Counted from the first letter of the stretch, positions 1-8,026 are shown. The stretch: 64,000 bases of DNA from Yanghanlia sp047501535 (GCF_047501535.1 NZ_JAZDRJ010000001.1:310001-374000); one strand, 5' to 3'. Numbers and translations are program-made. The notes: generated from the sequence alone by a model not told the origin.

Positions 1-145
1 TGACGCTGCGCCCCTGTTGCAACAGGATTTCCAGCACGCGGCGCCGTATGGGCGTCAGGCGCCGGCCACGCGATTCGCATAAGGCGTGCGCGAGGTCCAG
101 TTGTTTGGTTACCTGATCGGCTGCGCACGAGGATGGGGCGTTCAT
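1..145 (-). CDS. zur: Zinc uptake regulator Zur (Fur family), N-terminal part
   Basis: Only the first 48 codons lie in the window; the gene runs off the left edge. Reading leftwards from the ATG at 145, the product begins MNAPSSCAADQVTKQLDLA and reaches RLTPIRRRVLEILL, the winged-helix start typical of Fur-family repressors. It is divergent from the znuCBA zinc transporter, with a 12-bp palindrome of Zur-box type between them, so Zur rather than Fur or PerR is the natural reading. Zur proteins bind zinc and repress zinc import genes when zinc is plentiful. The metal-binding C-terminal half is outside the window, so the assignment rests on the N-terminus and context. Confidence 0.8.
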   Translation of the reverse strand, partial: MNAPSSCAADQVTKQLDLAHALCESRGRRLTPIRRRVLEILLQQGRSV

Positions 146-176
146 GATCGACCTCGGACTGTTCACTACCTGCGAG

Positions 177-188
177 ATGTTATAACAT
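177..188. promoter_or_regulatory. Putative Zur box between zur and znuCBA
   Basis: The sequence ATGTTATAACAT is a perfect 12-bp palindrome in the short gap between zur and the znu genes. It resembles the core of proteobacterial Zur operators, which are AT-rich palindromes containing GTTATA and TATAAC. From here Zur could repress both itself and the divergent transporter. Binding is inferred. Confidence 0.7.
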
Positions 189-218
189 AACGAACTCTGA
201 GGTTTCCCCTTTTCAGCC

Positions 219-368
219 ATGACACCCATCGTCCCGCTTTCCAATCCCCGTAGTACTGACAGGAGGGGGTCTCTCCTGCTTGCATCCTGTGGAGTACGCA
301 TGGCTGTTGCGCTGGTGCCGGTGGCGCTGATCTGGTTGGGCACGGCGTGGGCCTTGGGATGGCTGTGA
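219..368 (+). CDS. Possible small membrane protein upstream of znuC
   Basis: An open frame of 49 codons starts at ATG 219 and ends at TGA 366-368. Its stop overlaps the znuC start in a TGATG arrangement, the sort that couples translation. The last 22 residues, from an internal ATG at 300 preceded by GGAG at good spacing, form one hydrophobic segment (AVALVPVALIWLGTAWALGW), so a 22-residue product is also possible. I do not recognise a family. It may be a real small membrane protein of the zinc operon or a coupling leader; the coupling and the ribosome site are visible, the function is not. Confidence 0.4.
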   Translation: MTPIVPLSNPRSTDRRGSLLLASCGVRMAVALVPVALIWLGTAWALGWL

Positions 369-1108
369 TGGCTGCTAGTTCAGCCGCTACTACGCCTGCC
401 CCGGCTATTGAACTGGAAGAGGTCTGCCTGGGGTGGCGCGACAAAATGGCCGTAAGGGATTTGAGCGGCCGGTTCGACAAAGGTTCGCTCACCGCCGTGG
501 TCGGCCCCAATGGGGCGGGGAAATCTACCTTGTTGCGGGGCATTATGGGTTGGGTCAGCCCGCAGGCGGGGCATATTCGCCTGGCAGGCGGGGGCGAGCA
601 ATCTCCCGCCTTCATGCCGCAGCAGGGGGATTTTGATCGCAGCTTCCCCATTAACGCACGAGATTTCGTGGCCATGGGCGCCTGGCGTCGGGTCGGGCCG
701 TGGCGTGGCTTTGGCGCCGCTGAACACGATCGGTTGGATGCGGCGCTACATGCGGTCGGACTGGCCGATTTCGGGCGTCGCCCCCTGGCTACCTTGTCTG
801 GCGGGCAGTTGCAGCGAGCCTTGTTCGCCCGCCTGATGCTGCATGATGCCGATATCTATATGCTGGACGAGCCTTTTTCCGCGGTTGACCGAGCGACAAC
901 AGAAGATCTCATGAGATTGTTGCTGGAATGGAATGGCAGCGGGAAAACCGTCATCGTGGTGCTGCACGACCTGGATCTTGTGCGCCGGCATTTTCCTCAG
1001 ACCTTGCTTTTGGCTGGCCAAGGCGTAGGTTGGGGGGAAACCGCCAAAGTGTTGACGCCTGAAAACCTTCACCTTGCGCGTCACCTCTGTGCAGGAGATT
1101 ATCTGTGA
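368..1108 (+). CDS. znuC: Zinc ABC transporter ATP-binding protein ZnuC
   Basis: This 246-residue ATPase powers high-affinity zinc import through ZnuB. Visible motifs are Walker A GPNGAGKST (about residues 46-54), a Q-loop in FMPQQGDFDRSFPI, the signature LSGGQLQR, Walker B DIYMLDEPFSAVD and the switch histidine in VLHDLDLV. I chose ATG 368 because it overlaps the stop of the preceding small frame. An upstream in-frame ATG at 347 would add seven residues. The gene overlaps znuB by 4 bp (GTGA). The His-rich binding protein at the end of the operon and the Zur box point to zinc rather than manganese. Confidence 0.93.
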   Translation: MAASSAATTPAPAIELEEVCLGWRDKMAVRDLSGRFDKGSLTAVVGPNGAGKSTLLRGIMGWVSPQAGHIRLAGGGEQSPAFMPQQGDFDRSFPINARDFVAMGAWRRVGPWRGFGAAEHDRLDAALHAVGLADFGRRPLATLSGGQLQRALFARLMLHDADIYMLDEPFSAVDRATTEDLMRLLLEWNGSGKTVIVVLHDLDLVRRHFPQTLLLAGQGVGWGETAKVLTPENLHLARHLCAGDYL

Positions 1109-2004
1109 GCGTCATAGATATGCTGTATCTACCCTTTTGGGAGTTCGGCTTCATGCGCCGCGCGTTGGCCGGCTCTATGGCGCTGGCGCTGGCGGCCGGG
1201 CCTTTAGGGGTGTTTCTGATTCTGCGACGCATGAGTTTGATGGGCGACGCCATGGCGCATGCTATTTTGCCGGGCGTGGCAGTCGGGTTTCTGACAGCGG
1301 GCCTGTCGCTTACTGCCATGACCATCGGCGGCATGGTCACGGGTGTGGTTGTGGCGCTGTTGGCTGCCGCCGTGTCGCGCCTGACGCCGCAGCGGGAAGA
1401 TGCCAGCTTTGCCGCGTTTTATTTGGTGTCGCTCGGTGTGGGCGTGCTGTTGATCTCCTTGCGTGGCGGTAATACCGAGCTGATGCATGTGCTGTTCGGC
1501 ACCGTATTGGGCTTAGACGATAGCGCTTTGTTACTGGTGTCGGTCACATCAAGCATTACGCTGCTGGCCTTAGCCGCTATTTTCCGGCTTCTGGTGATTG
1601 AGTGTGTTGACCCATTGTTTTTGCGCAATGAGAGTCGCATGGGGCCGGTTGTGCATGGGGTGTTCCTATTGCTATTGGTCATGACGCTGGTGGCAGGCTT
1701 TCAGGTGCTGGGAACGCTGATGGTGGTCGGTATCATGATGCTGCCTGCCGCTTCTGCTCGTTTCTGGGCCGTTACGGCAATCGGCCAGATGGCTCTGGCC
1801 GCTCTGGGAGGAGTGGCGGCATCGTATGCAGGGCTGTTGTTTTCGTATTACGGCAATGTTCCGGCTTCACCGGCAATCATCTTGTCTGCCGGCGTTGTGT
1901 ATTTCATATCTGTTGTTTTCGGCGTGCAAGGGGGCTTATGGCAGGTAGCCCGACAAGCACGCGCCCGCAGCCTGCGGCTATCCCGAATTTCGGAGCAAGA
2001 CTGA
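1105..2004 (+). CDS. znuB: Zinc ABC transporter permease ZnuB
   Basis: A 299-residue, very hydrophobic protein of the ABC-3 permease family with about eight or nine membrane helices. It starts at a GTG overlapping the znuC stop, with GCAGGAG just upstream. The segment RRMSLMGDAMAHAILPGVAVGFL, read in pieces, is the conserved region of ZnuB/MntB permeases, including the helix that docks onto the ATPase. It forms the membrane channel for zinc together with ZnuC, receiving metal from ZnuA. Its stop overlaps the znuA start (TGATG), so the three genes are tightly coupled. Confidence 0.92.
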   Translation: MSVIDMLYLPFWEFGFMRRALAGSMALALAAGPLGVFLILRRMSLMGDAMAHAILPGVAVGFLTAGLSLTAMTIGGMVTGVVVALLAAAVSRLTPQREDASFAAFYLVSLGVGVLLISLRGGNTELMHVLFGTVLGLDDSALLLVSVTSSITLLALAAIFRLLVIECVDPLFLRNESRMGPVVHGVFLLLLVMTLVAGFQVLGTLMVVGIMMLPAASARFWAVTAIGQMALAALGGVAASYAGLLFSYYGNVPASPAIILSAGVVYFISVVFGVQGGLWQVARQARARSLRLSRISEQD

Positions 2005-3002
2005 TGTCTTTGAAAAAGTTTCTCTCACCCTATCCTCATTCCAAGCGTCGTCGCAGATGGCTGGGCATGGCGGTGGGAACCGTGGCCCTGGGAGCATGGT
2101 CGGCGCGAGCCATGTCTCGTGACCCCCTGCCGGTGGTGGCGACGTTCTCGATACTCGGCGACATGGTGAAGGAAATCGGCGGCGAGCGCGTGGCCGTGAC
2201 CACGATTGTGGGGTCGAATACCGATACTCATGGTTTTGAGCCGACCCCGCACGATGTCAAGGCATTGCAGGAAGCCAAGGTGCTGGTGCTCAACGGGCTG
2301 GATTTTGAAACGTGGCTGCCTCGCCTGACCCAGGCGGTGGGGTTTGAGGGCCAGCGTGTGGTGGCCAGTGAGGGCGTGACGGTACGTTATTTGAGCGGGG
2401 CTCATGGGCATGATCACGACGAGGAGGATGGCCACGACACACACGGGCATTCCGCCGGTGATGCCGACCCGCATGCTTGGCAGGATCTCGCGAATGGCAT
2501 GATTTACGCACGGAACATCGCTGCGGGTCTGGCCAAGGCGGATCCTCGCAATGCCAGTTATTACGAAACTCGGGCCGCTGGGTATGTGGCGCGCATGAAG
2601 GCTTTGGACAGCGAGATCCGCGCAGCCCTTGCGGCGATTCCTCCCGAGAATCGCCGCGTTATTTCCTCGCATGATGCTTTCGGTTACTTCGGTGACGCCT
2701 ACGGGATTGAGTTTATTCCCGTTGCGGGGTTTTCCAGTCAGGCGGAACCATCAGCGCGCGATGTTGCGCGTATCGTGAAATTAGCCCGCGAAGCCCAGGT
2801 GGGCGCGGTGTTCATTGAGAATATGAGCAGCCCGGTTATGGCGCAACAGATTGCCCGAGAAAGTGGCGCCATTATGGGCGGCACGCTGTATTCCGACGCC
2901 TTGGGTCCTGCCGATGAACCCGCCGCGAGTTATTTGGGCATGTTCAGCTGGAATGCCGGGCGCTTGGTATATGTGCTTAAACGCAGCCTGCAGAATCAGT
3001 AA
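2004..3002 (+). CDS. znuA: Periplasmic zinc-binding protein ZnuA
   Basis: A 332-residue solute-binding protein of the cluster A-I family. The start at 2004 overlaps the znuB stop and gives an arginine-rich N-terminus followed by a hydrophobic signal (LGMAVGTVALGAWSARA). An earlier in-frame ATG at 1938 lies inside znuB and is less likely. Between residues 134 and 150 is a loop dense in His and Asp (HGHDHDEEDGHDTHGH), the usual mark of zinc-specific members. Likely metal ligands include H76, H157 (DADPHAW) and the histidine of SSHDAFGYF. It captures zinc in the periplasm and hands it to ZnuBC. Confidence 0.93.
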   Translation: MSLKKFLSPYPHSKRRRRWLGMAVGTVALGAWSARAMSRDPLPVVATFSILGDMVKEIGGERVAVTTIVGSNTDTHGFEPTPHDVKALQEAKVLVLNGLDFETWLPRLTQAVGFEGQRVVASEGVTVRYLSGAHGHDHDEEDGHDTHGHSAGDADPHAWQDLANGMIYARNIAAGLAKADPRNASYYETRAAGYVARMKALDSEIRAALAAIPPENRRVISSHDAFGYFGDAYGIEFIPVAGFSSQAEPSARDVARIVKLAREAQVGAVFIENMSSPVMAQQIARESGAIMGGTLYSDALGPADEPAASYLGMFSWNAGRLVYVLKRSLQNQ

Positions 3003-3022
3003 GTAAAGCGTAAACGGGAGGT

Positions 3023-3982
3023 TTACGATTCCGGCTTGCGTCCGGCCCGCGGGTGGGCCTGGTCGTAAGCTTGGGCCAGGTGCTGAAAATCAAGCCGCGT
3101 ATAGATCTGAGTTGTGGAAATGTTGGCATGGCCCAGCAGCTCTTGCACCGCGCGAAGGTCTTGCGCGGATTGCAGCAGGTGGCTGGCGAAGCTATGCCGC
3201 AGGCTGTGCGGGTGAACATGCACGGGTAAGCCCGCTTTGACGGCCAGGTCAGCCAGTTGTTTCTGTACGACCCGGGGCGAAATCCTTGCGCCGCGCACAC
3301 CCAAGAACAGGGCTGCTTCGGAATCGGCGTCGACAGGCGGGCTGCGTTTGAGTTCGCTGCGCAGCGCCAGCCATTGCTTCAGGGCTTCGATCGCTTTGCG
3401 CCCCAGTGGGGCGCTACGTGTTTTATTACCCTTTCCCAGCACGATGGCTTCACCATTTTCCAGGTCGAGCCAGCTTTGTGATTCGTAGCCGGGCTGACGG
3501 GTGTGACGCACGTCGAGGCTGACGAGTTCAGACAGGCGCAAGCCGCTGGAATACAGCACCTCAAACATGGCTTGGTCACGCCACTGCACGGCATTGGCGG
3601 GGGCCGGCATGCCGCTGCGATCAAGCAGCGATTGGGTCTGGTCGACGGATAGGGCTTTGGGCAAAGATCGGGCCGCCTTAGGTGCCCGCACGCCTGTTAC
3701 GGGGTTGGCCGCCAGCCCGATGCGTGGCGCCCACCAGGCGTAGAAGCCGCGCCAGGCCGACAGCATGCGCGCCAGGCTGCGGGGGTGGTGGCCTGTGGCG
3801 TGCAACTTGGCTACGGCCTGGCGTATATGGCCCTGCGCAAGATGTTCCAGGGGGCGGCCGCCCGTGGTGCTGCAAAGCAACAGAAGGTCGCGACGATAGC
3901 CGGCCAGAGTGTGGGGCGAATAGCGTCTTTGGCTGCCAAGGAGATCCAGCCATTGTTCCATGGGCTGTGGCAGCGCGCTCAT
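3023..3982 (-). CDS. xerC: Tyrosine recombinase XerC
   Basis: A 319-residue tyrosine recombinase. The N-terminal SAM-like core-binding domain (RRYSPHTLAGYRRDL) is followed by the catalytic domain with the arginine of SSGLRLSEL, the lysine of LGKGNKTRS, the HxxR box HSLRHSFASHLL, the histidine of LGHANISTTQ and the tyrosine of IYTRLDF. Together with XerD it resolves chromosome dimers at dif. It lies 2 bp after a DUF484 gene on the same strand, the arrangement also seen in E. coli, which supports XerC over a mobile-element integrase. Confidence 0.92.
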   Translation of the reverse strand: MSALPQPMEQWLDLLGSQRRYSPHTLAGYRRDLLLLCSTTGGRPLEHLAQGHIRQAVAKLHATGHHPRSLARMLSAWRGFYAWWAPRIGLAANPVTGVRAPKAARSLPKALSVDQTQSLLDRSGMPAPANAVQWRDQAMFEVLYSSGLRLSELVSLDVRHTRQPGYESQSWLDLENGEAIVLGKGNKTRSAPLGRKAIEALKQWLALRSELKRSPPVDADSEAALFLGVRGARISPRVVQKQLADLAVKAGLPVHVHPHSLRHSFASHLLQSAQDLRAVQELLGHANISTTQIYTRLDFQHLAQAYDQAHPRAGRKPES

Positions 3983-3984
3983 GT

Positions 3985-4662
3985 TCAGGCCAGATCGGCC
4001 GCCACTTGATCGGGCAGGCGCTGCAGGCTTGCTGAAGCCAGCCTGCCTATGGTGGCAAGAAAGTCGGTGCCCATGTCGCTGGTGAAGCGGCCGGCATCTT
4101 CTGCGCCCAGTACCAGCATGCCAAAGGCGTTAATACCGCCTTCCGGGCGCAGAGCGATGCAGGCCAGTGACTGTGTTGAGGCGTCCAGCCACTCGGTTGC
4201 GGGGCTGTCGGCTGCGGGGCCGCAATAAGGTGTGGTCAGGGCACTGGCATAGTGTTTGACTGCATCGCCGACATCTTGAACGTAGGGATTCGGGCCTTCT
4301 TTGTCCCACAGGCGCAGAACGACGGCAGGCAGCTCGAAAATGTTTTGCAGCCGCTCGACGATGAGTGCGGGAATGGCTTGTGGGTCGTTCTCTGCCAGCA
4401 TTTCGCAGCACCATTGCATAAGTTGCTGGCTGATGCGCTCGTTGCCGCTGGCATTGTGGAGCAGGCCGGCGAGCTTCCATTCGAGTTCTTTGCAACGGCT
4501 GCGCAAGGTCAGGATCTGCCGTTCTCCCAGAGAGATGGCGCGCGTTTCGTGGGGGTGAGGAACACGCAGCTCAGCGAAGACCTGGGCGTGATCCTGGAAG
4601 AAGTCCGGGTTCGCTTGAAGAAAGAGGGCGACGTCCTCAGGAGTAGGCGTCTGGCGGGTCAT
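3985..4662 (-). CDS. DUF484 family protein
   Basis: A 225-residue protein that starts PTPEDVALFLQANPDFF after MTRQ, the hallmark N-terminus of DUF484, and continues into a GAF-like domain (about residues 85-215). The frame stays open upstream to 4848, but the start at 4662 fits the family and has AAGGAT upstream. DUF484 proteins sit beside xerC in many proteobacteria; their role is unknown. In related genomes the gene before it is dapF. Here the 100 bp upstream show no trace of dapF. Confidence 0.88.
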   Translation of the reverse strand: MTRQTPTPEDVALFLQANPDFFQDHAQVFAELRVPHPHETRAISLGERQILTLRSRCKELEWKLAGLLHNASGNERISQQLMQWCCEMLAENDPQAIPALIVERLQNIFELPAVVLRLWDKEGPNPYVQDVGDAVKHYASALTTPYCGPAADSPATEWLDASTQSLACIALRPEGGINAFGMLVLGAEDAGRFTSDMGTDFLATIGRLASASLQRLPDQVAADLA

Positions 4663-4763
4663 GGATTGTGATCCTTCATGAGGGTAGATCGGCCGGGGCC
4701 TGTTCAGGAAGGCCCATATCACGCCAGGCATTATACGAAGCGCAAGGTAGGGCGGGGTAGGGG

Positions 4764-5654
4764 TCAGTAGATCCGGGCCTCCCCCTCGGGGCGGGTTTTG
4801 TAACGGCGATGCACCCAGTAATACTGCGCTGGGTCTGGCCGCACCCAATCCTCGATCAGGCGGTTAACGCGTGCGGTAGCTTCTTCCAGGCTGTCGTCTC
4901 CCGGGAAGTCCTCAAGGGGTGGCATCACGGTGACGTGATAACGGCCGGTGTCAGCATCCAGGCGGCTCATGATGGGAACGACGGCGGCATCGAAATTGCG
5001 GGCGATCTGAGCGGTGGTGAGCAGGGTGGCGGCAGGCACATTGAAGAACGACACAAATGCGGCGCCACTCAAGCCCCAATCCATGTCTGGAAGGTAGTAG
5101 ATGGGTACGCCTTTGCGCAATTGGCGGATCAGGCCGCGCACCCCATCGTGACGGCTGACCAGATGCACGGTGTTGAAGCGGCCCCGCCCTTCGCTAACCA
5201 GCTGGTCTACCGCCGGGTCGCTCTGGCGCGTGTACATGGTGGCGGATTCTTTCAGGAACAGCGTCAGCCGGGTGGCGGAAGCGTCCAGCCCGATGAAGTG
5301 CGGCGCCAGCAAAATGATGCGGCGCTTGGCTTGCAGCAGGGCATCCAGATGTTCCAGCCCCTCAATGGGCACACTGTCGAAAATGTCTTCGGGCGGGCCG
5401 AACCAGCACAGTCCGCGGTCGACGACAGACTGAGCAAGCAGGTGGAAATGGCGCTGCAGCCAGCGTTCGCGTTCGGTGGCGGGGGTGTCGGGGAAGGCCA
5501 GCCTGAGATTCGTGCGGACAATGCGCGCGCGCGAGCGCATCAAGCGCGGTGCCAGCCAGCCCAGGGTACGCGCCCAACGGCGGCGGACAACAAAGCTGCT
5601 GCGCCCGAAATAGGAAAATAGCGCCCGCAGCAGGGAAAGCTTTTTTTCATTCAT
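4764..5654 (-). CDS. Lipid A acyltransferase, LpxL/HtrB family (second of a tandem pair)
   Basis: A 296-residue member of the lysophospholipid acyltransferase superfamily, Kdo2-lipid A lauroyl/myristoyl type. The catalytic HX4D motif is HFIGLD at residues 119-124, and RRYKTRP near the C-terminus is typical of LpxL proteins. An N-terminal hydrophobic stretch would hold it to the inner membrane. It overlaps the upstream paralogue by 4 bp, so both are probably made together and add secondary acyl chains to lipid A. Which position and chain each one handles cannot be told from sequence, so I give no symbol. Confidence 0.85.
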   Translation of the reverse strand: MNEKKLSLLRALFSYFGRSSFVVRRRWARTLGWLAPRLMRSRARIVRTNLRLAFPDTPATERERWLQRHFHLLAQSVVDRGLCWFGPPEDIFDSVPIEGLEHLDALLQAKRRIILLAPHFIGLDASATRLTLFLKESATMYTRQSDPAVDQLVSEGRGRFNTVHLVSRHDGVRGLIRQLRKGVPIYYLPDMDWGLSGAAFVSFFNVPAATLLTTAQIARNFDAAVVPIMSRLDADTGRYHVTVMPPLEDFPGDDSLEEATARVNRLIEDWVRPDPAQYYWVHRRYKTRPEGEARIY

Positions 5655-6502
5655 GTGAAGGAGTCTGGCAGCGGGGGGGCGTCAGACGGTATTTTGTAGC
5701 GGTTGTAGCTCCACAGATATTGTTCTGGAAACCGTTGAATCAAGGATTCCATGCTGGTGTTGATCAGCTTGGCAAGCGCTTCGGGCTCGGCTGGCAGGGG
5801 TTCCGGCAAGCGCAGATAATGCATGCGCCAGCCCTGGCCGCGAGGCAGGCGCTCACCGGCCAGCATGATAACGGCGACACCGGTCTGGCGGGCCAGTTTA
5901 CCCGCCAAAGTCATGGTAAGCGCCGGGCGCCCGAAAAAAGGCGCCCAGACGCCGTCGCCGCTGCCCGGAACCTGGTCGGGCAGCATGCCAACGGCTTCAT
6001 CGCGTTTGAGCGCCCGCACGAATTCGCGCACCCCTTGCATCGTGGCCGGCACGGCGCGCAACCCCGGCATGTTGCGGGCGTGTTCCATGGCCGGTTCCAG
6101 CGCGGCATAGCGGGGCGGGCGGTACATCACGGTGAGCGGCCCATAGCGCACCAAGTGGCGCGCTGTGATCTCGAAGCAGCCCAGATGAGGGGTGAGATAC
6201 AGAATGCCGCGCCCTTCGGCCAGAGCTTCTTGAACCACATGTTCTTCATGGCTGGATACGCGTTCCAGACATTGAGCCGTATCCAGCCAGATTTTTGGGG
6301 TTTCGAGAATCATCGCTCCGGTTTCAGCAGCGGCCCGCCGTGCGAAGGCTGCATCGGTATAACCCGCTTGGCTCGCATTGCTGCGCAGCCGTTCGCGATA
6401 GCGACCGGGAAAAGCGTAAATACAGCGGCCCAGAAAGCGGCCTAAGCCATGAAGCACCGGAAGCGGCAGCTTGGCCAGCACCCGGATCAGCGCCAATACC
6501 AT
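5651..6502 (-). CDS. Lipid A acyltransferase, LpxL/HtrB family (first of a tandem pair)
   Basis: A 283-residue relative of the downstream gene. Its HX4(D/E) motif is HLGCFE at residues 106-111, with Glu rather than Asp, as in many LpxL enzymes. Other family signs are DQVPGSGDGVWAPFFG and LWSYNRYKIP near the end. It is divergent from metK, whose leader lies immediately on the other side, an arrangement known from Bordetella-like genomes. It probably transfers an acyl chain to the lipid A precursor at the inner membrane, with a different specificity from its neighbour. Confidence 0.85.
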   Translation of the reverse strand: MVLALIRVLAKLPLPVLHGLGRFLGRCIYAFPGRYRERLRSNASQAGYTDAAFARRAAAETGAMILETPKIWLDTAQCLERVSSHEEHVVQEALAEGRGILYLTPHLGCFEITARHLVRYGPLTVMYRPPRYAALEPAMEHARNMPGLRAVPATMQGVREFVRALKRDEAVGMLPDQVPGSGDGVWAPFFGRPALTMTLAGKLARQTGVAVIMLAGERLPRGQGWRMHYLRLPEPLPAEPEALAKLINTSMESLIQRFPEQYLWSYNRYKIPSDAPPLPDSFT

Positions 6503-6590
6503 GTATGCGAAACCCTGTTGCGTGTGTGGTGAGTGGTGGAAAATATCTATTTTCGCTTAAAATGCCGTCTATCGCTGAGTTAACCGACAA

Positions 6591-6735
6591 CTTGCGGAGC
6601 GATGGTGCCCTTACAGGGTACGAAACAAACCGCTAAAGCGTCGCGCCAAGAATGTTCCGTCCTGCAGGTCGGAGAGGTGCAACGCAACCGACCAATCTGT
6701 GCCGGTTTCATCCCGGCACCTCTTTGCAGGAAACT
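6591..6735 (+). ncRNA. Structured leader RNA of metK, candidate riboswitch
   Basis: Two folded modules precede metK. Module 1: GCGG 6594-6597 pairs with CCGC 6630-6633 around a hairpin 6605-6611/6615-6621. Module 2: CCTGCA 6661-6666 pairs with TGCAGG 6725-6730, enclosing stem 6667-6672/6688-6693 and a crossing 8-bp stem 6673-6680/6716-6723, which is an H-type pseudoknot. A 7-bp hairpin 6699-6705/6713-6719 competes with the second pseudoknot stem. The closing stem takes up part of the metK ribosome-binding site (CAGGA, 6727-6731), so folding should control translation. I could not match it to a known SAM or SAH riboswitch class. The pairing is read directly; ligand and mechanism are inferred. 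Confidence 0.6.
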
Positions 6736-6739
6736 CCCT

Positions 6740-7906
6740 GTGGCAAAAACCAACGATTATCTCTTCACATCTGAATCCGTCTCAGAAGGCCATCCCGACA
6801 AGGTTGCCGATCAAATCTCAGACGCCGTCCTTGATGCAATCTTCACCGAAGATCCCAATGCACGTGTCGCTGCCGAAACGCTGTGCAACACCGGCTTGGT
6901 CGTGATGGCGGGTGAAATCACCACCACGGCAAATGTTGATTACATTCAGGTGGCGCGCGATACCATCAAGCGCATCGGCTACGACAACACCGAATTCGGC
7001 ATCGACTACAAAGGCTGCGCCGTGCTGGTGGCCTACGACAAACAGTCGCCTGACATTGCCAGGGGCGTGGATCGCAGCCCCGAAGAGCTGCTTAACCAGG
7101 GGGCGGGCGACCAGGGCCTGATGTTCGGCTACGCTTGCGACGAAACCCCCGATCTCATGCCTGCACCCATCTGGTATGCCCACCGTCTGGTGCAGCGCCA
7201 GAGCGAGTTGCGTAAGGACGGCCGCCTGCCCTGGCTGCGCCCCGACGCCAAATCTCAGGTCACCTTCCGCTATGTGGATGGCCGCCCCGTCGAAATCGAC
7301 ACCGTTGTGCTGTCCACGCAGCATGCCCCGGATATTTCCCAGAGCGATATTCACGAAGCCGTCATCGAGGAAATCATCAAGCCTGTTATTCCCGAAGGCC
7401 TGCTGACCTCCAACACCCGCTTCCTGGTCAACCCCACGGGTGTATTTATTATCGGTGGCCCGCAAGGGGATTGCGGCCTGACCGGGCGCAAAATTATCGT
7501 CGATACCTATGGCGGCGCCTGCTCGCACGGCGGTGGCGCGTTCTCGGGCAAAGACCCTTCCAAGGTCGACCGTTCCGCCGCTTACGCAGCCCGCTATGTG
7601 GCTAAGAACATAGTGGCTGCCGGGCTGGCGCGTCAGTGCCAGGTACAGCTCAGCTATGCGATTGGTGTGGCTGAGCCGATCAATATCACGGTATACACCG
7701 AAGGCACGGGCGTCATTCCCGACGAGCAAATCGCCCGACTGGTGCGTGAAAACTTCGATCTGCGCCCACGGGGCATTATCGAAATGCTCGACCTGCTGCG
7801 CCCCATCTACACCAAGACGGCGGCCTACGGCCACTTTGGGCGTTCGGAGCCCGAGTTCAGTTGGGAAGCCGTGGACAAAGTGCAAGTGCTGAAGCAAGCG
7901 GCCTAA
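6740..7906 (+). CDS. metK: S-adenosylmethionine synthase MetK
   Basis: Makes S-adenosylmethionine from methionine and ATP in the cytoplasm. The 388-residue product has the N-terminal FTSESVSEGHPDKVADQISD block, the central GAGDQGLMFGYA and the C-terminal GGGAFSGKDPSKVDRSAAY loop. The frame is open from an ATG at 6602, but family alignment (VAKTNDYLFTSES) puts the start at GTG 6740, with AGGA about 7 bp upstream; the 46 extra codons would run through the structured leader. With ahcY and metF downstream it forms the activated-methyl cycle. Translation is probably gated by the leader RNA. Confidence 0.96.
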   Translation: MAKTNDYLFTSESVSEGHPDKVADQISDAVLDAIFTEDPNARVAAETLCNTGLVVMAGEITTTANVDYIQVARDTIKRIGYDNTEFGIDYKGCAVLVAYDKQSPDIARGVDRSPEELLNQGAGDQGLMFGYACDETPDLMPAPIWYAHRLVQRQSELRKDGRLPWLRPDAKSQVTFRYVDGRPVEIDTVVLSTQHAPDISQSDIHEAVIEEIIKPVIPEGLLTSNTRFLVNPTGVFIIGGPQGDCGLTGRKIIVDTYGGACSHGGGAFSGKDPSKVDRSAAYAARYVAKNIVAAGLARQCQVQLSYAIGVAEPINITVYTEGTGVIPDEQIARLVRENFDLRPRGIIEMLDLLRPIYTKTAAYGHFGRSEPEFSWEAVDKVQVLKQAA

Positions 7907-7924
7907 TACGTTAAAATAAGGGAA

Positions 7925-8026
7925 TTCCCGAGGGGCGCTGCAACGGTGGCCACACCGCTAGGCTCGGGAATCTCTCTCCACAGTTTCAACGGCGCTCATC
8001 CTCACCCGTTTACGGGGAAGATGAGC
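7925..8026 (+). ncRNA. SAH riboswitch upstream of ahcY, with a competing hairpin
   Basis: The aptamer matches the SAH riboswitch class. P1 is TTCCCGAG 7925-7932 with CTCGGGAA 7963-7970. P2 is CGGTG 7944-7948 with CACCG 7953-7957. The conserved GCGCTGC lies between the two left arms, and the 3' strand CAACGGCGCTCA (7988-7999) pairs back to GGGCGC to close the pseudoknot. Overlapping that strand, GCTCATC 7994-8000 can instead pair with GATGAGC 8020-8026 around a small inner stem. SAH binding should hold the pseudoknot and release the downstream region, turning ahcY on when SAH builds up, as known for this class. Exact switching here is inferred. Confidence 0.9.

Noticed and set aside
3023..3982. 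A mobile-element integrase
   Set aside because: The protein is XerC by length, motifs and its DUF484 neighbour.
5549..6445. A 298-codon frame on the plus strand
   Set aside because: Antisense to the second lipid A acyltransferase, with no recognisable domain.
6630..6640. SAM-II-like GCTAAAG in the metK leader
   Set aside because: The short match is not placed in the SAM-II layout, and the other conserved parts are missing.
6602..6739. An N-terminal extension of MetK from ATG 6602
   Set aside because: The 46 codons run through a strongly folded leader, have no family similarity, and GTG 6740 has a ribosome site at the right place.
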